This document shows, piece by piece, positions 62,818 to 64,000 of a stretch of 64,000 bases of DNA (position 1 is its first letter; each line of letters begins with the position of its first letter). The notes below the pieces were generated by a model. It was given only the letters and a program-made list of their open reading frames with translations. It had not been told where the DNA came from and did no database searches. The stretch lies in assembly GCF_002258315.1 (NCBI RefSeq), contig NZ_NOYD01000014.1:186001-250000 (forward strand), given 5' to 3'. The translations under genes were made by a program, and so were the position numbers. This stretch comes from Rhodococcus sp. 06-462-5 (GTDB lineage Bacteria; Actinomycetota; Actinomycetes; Mycobacteriales; Mycobacteriaceae).

Positions 62818-64000
62818 ATGATCCTCGAGCAGTACTACCTCGAATGTCTTTCCCACGGTTCGTATCTGATCGGAGATCAGAGCACGGGGCGCGCGATCGT
62901 CGTCGATCCGCGTCGCGACATCGCCGAGTATCTCGACGACGCCGCGAAGTACGGACTCACCATCGAAGGGGTCGTCAACACGCACTTCCATGCCGATTTC
63001 GTCTCGGGCCACCTCGAACTGGTCGACGCGACCGATGCCTGGATCGGCTTCGGCGAGGCCGCCGAGACCGACTATCCGATCCGGCGACTGCACGACGGGG
63101 AGCGGTTGTCCCTCGGCGACGTCGAACTCGAAATCCTCTCGACGCCAGGTCACACCTGGGAGTCGATCTCGGTGCTGGTTCGGGAGCGCCCCGGTGCCAC
63201 ACCCACTGCGGTCCTGACCGGTGATTCTCTCTTCATCGGGGATGTCGGACGTCCTGACCTGGTCAATCTCGGGGACGGGTCCACCGCCGACCTCGCCCGT
63301 GCAATGTATTCGACGATCCACGGGAAGCTGTTGACGCTGCCCGACGAGGTCACCGTCATGCCCGCTCACGGCGCTGGCTCGTCCTGTGGAAAGAACCTGT
63401 CCTCCGAGCTCACCTCCACCATCGGTGAGCAGCGCGCGAGCAACCCGTCGGTGCAGCCGATGAGTGAGGACGCCTTCGTGGCTCTCGTCACCGACGGTCA
63501 GCCGGCAGCGCCGTCGTACTTCTCCGCCGATGCCGCCATGAACAAGCGGATCCACCCACTCCTTCCGCAGGGTCGGATCGTTCCTGAGCTGACACCCGAA
63601 GCGGTGAAGGCCGAACTCGCCGCCGGTACGAGGGTGCTCGACGCGCGAAGCGTGGACGATTTCGCGGCCGGCCATCTGCGCGGATCGGTCAACGTGGGGT
63701 TCGACGGTCGCTTCGCCGAGACCGGCGGCATGGTCGCGGAGGTCGGCGGTCGCATCGTGCTCATCGCTTATCCGGGCGAAGAGCAGGAGGCAGCACTGCG
63801 GTTGGCCCGAATCGGATCCGACAACGTGACCGGATACCTCGGAATCGGCAGTGACGGTGTGTTTCCAGCCGAGCTGGAGACATTGGTCGAGACGGCACCG
63901 CGCACCACGGTCGAGCAGCTCGACGTGATGCTCGCCGCGGACGAGGTGACACTCGTCGACATTCGCAATCCGGGCGAGCGCGACTTCGGTACGATACCGG
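62818..64000 (+). CDS. Persulfide dioxygenase-like MBL-fold protein with rhodanese domains, truncated by the window edge
   Basis: Open from ATG 62818 to the right edge; about 394 residues are visible and no stop occurs. Residues 1-~250 form a metallo-beta-lactamase fold of the ETHE1/persulfide dioxygenase type: 'VVNTHFHADFVSGHLELVD' with the HxHxD..H motif, 'ILSTPGHTWESISVLV' and 'VLTGDSLFIGDVGRPD'. After ~260 a first rhodanese domain begins ('LDARSVDDFAAGHLRGSVN', catalytic Cys apparently replaced: 'IVLIAYPGEEQ'), and a second starts near 380 ('EVTLVDIRNPGERDFGTIP'). The module would detoxify or use sulfane sulfur. Start supported by the operator 60 bases upstream. Confidence 0.85.
   Translation, partial: MILEQYYLECLSHGSYLIGDQSTGRAIVVDPRRDIAEYLDDAAKYGLTIEGVVNTHFHADFVSGHLELVDATDAWIGFGEAAETDYPIRRLHDGERLSLGDVELEILSTPGHTWESISVLVRERPGATPTAVLTGDSLFIGDVGRPDLVNLGDGSTADLARAMYSTIHGKLLTLPDEVTVMPAHGAGSSCGKNLSSELTSTIGEQRASNPSVQPMSEDAFVALVTDGQPAAPSYFSADAAMNKRIHPLLPQGRIVPELTPEAVKAELAAGTRVLDARSVDDFAAGHLRGSVNVGFDGRFAETGGMVAEVGGRIVLIAYPGEEQEAALRLARIGSDNVTGYLGIGSDGVFPAELETLVETAPRTTVEQLDVMLAADEVTLVDIRNPGERDFGTIP

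Noticed and set aside
1-64000. tRNA, rRNA or CRISPR features
   Set aside because: No cloverleaf-like sequence, no rRNA signature and no regularly spaced direct repeats were noticed. This was judged by eye and cannot exclude a divergent tRNA.

Overview
The window is GC-rich, densely coded actinobacterial DNA. Several traits point to the order Mycobacteriales (Corynebacteriales), most likely a Rhodococcus-type member of the Nocardiaceae. These are an alkB-rubredoxin-rubredoxin-rubredoxin reductase-TetR alkane hydroxylase operon, a WhiB-like Fe-S protein, many GTG starts and start/stop overlaps, a DUF4012 protein, DrrA/B-like ABC genes, and abundant TetR, AraC, MerR and MocR regulators. Genus level is an inference from gene content. 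No rRNA, tRNA, CRISPR array, transposase or phage gene was recognised.

Layout. 1-10.4 kb: the end of a siderophore-binding protein gene, a DinB-like protein, a methyltransferase, two PAS-GGDEF diguanylate cyclases, a small membrane protein behind a perfect CIRCE (HrcA) operator, an AurF-like diiron oxygenase with a TetR regulator, and an MFS-ArsR-CopC operon. 10.4-20.3 kb: an accessory-looking stretch with a DUF559 nuclease-like gene bracketed by hairpin repeats, a SUKH/SMI1 protein, signal peptidase I, a DUF6924 protein, a lipoprotein, a GNAT enzyme, an isochorismatase-like hydrolase and several small membrane proteins of unknown role. 21-25 kb: SoxR and a divergent FrnE-like oxidoreductase / quinone reductase / MFS operon whose promoter carries a soxbox. 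25-32 kb: a citrate synthase facing a citrate synthase fused to a DNA-binding domain, a TetR regulator, and a three-gene saccharopine-dehydrogenase-like / acyl-CoA ligase / SDR operon. 32-43 kb: epimerase, TetR, AraC, SRPBCC, phosphotransferase, MerR-controlled hydrolase and reductase genes, a tyrosine phosphatase and a ClpP pair with a convergent XRE regulator. 43-47 kb: a ribbon-helix-helix protein, a DUF4097 protein and a two-gene ABC exporter. 47-56 kb: a MocR regulator, the complete alk operon, a 35-residue peptide gene, a DUF4012 protein and an SGNH hydrolase. 56-64 kb: a membrane GGDEF protein, two secreted proteins, a structured RNA candidate ahead of a degenerate EAL-DICT protein, ANTAR and WhiB-like genes, and a TauE/SafE exporter divergent from a persulfide-dioxygenase-like MBL-rhodanese gene cut by the right edge.

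How the parts fit. Much of the window is small regulator-plus-target modules in which the operator can be read directly: CIRCE, an ArsR-type 11-2-11 palindrome, a soxbox, a MerR 19-bp-spacer promoter, a ribbon-helix-helix palindrome, a MocR inverted repeat, a TetR site at alkB, and paired CsoR/CstR-type boxes. Four proteins (three GGDEF, one degenerate EAL) belong to cyclic di-GMP signalling. Two dispersed palindromic repeat families have three copies each here. The points most worth following are the CIRCE in front of an orphan membrane protein, the ClpP pair in which one subunit has lost its serine, the helix-turn-helix/citrate synthase fusion, the leader RNA of the EAL-DICT gene, and the 35-residue peptide next to alkB.
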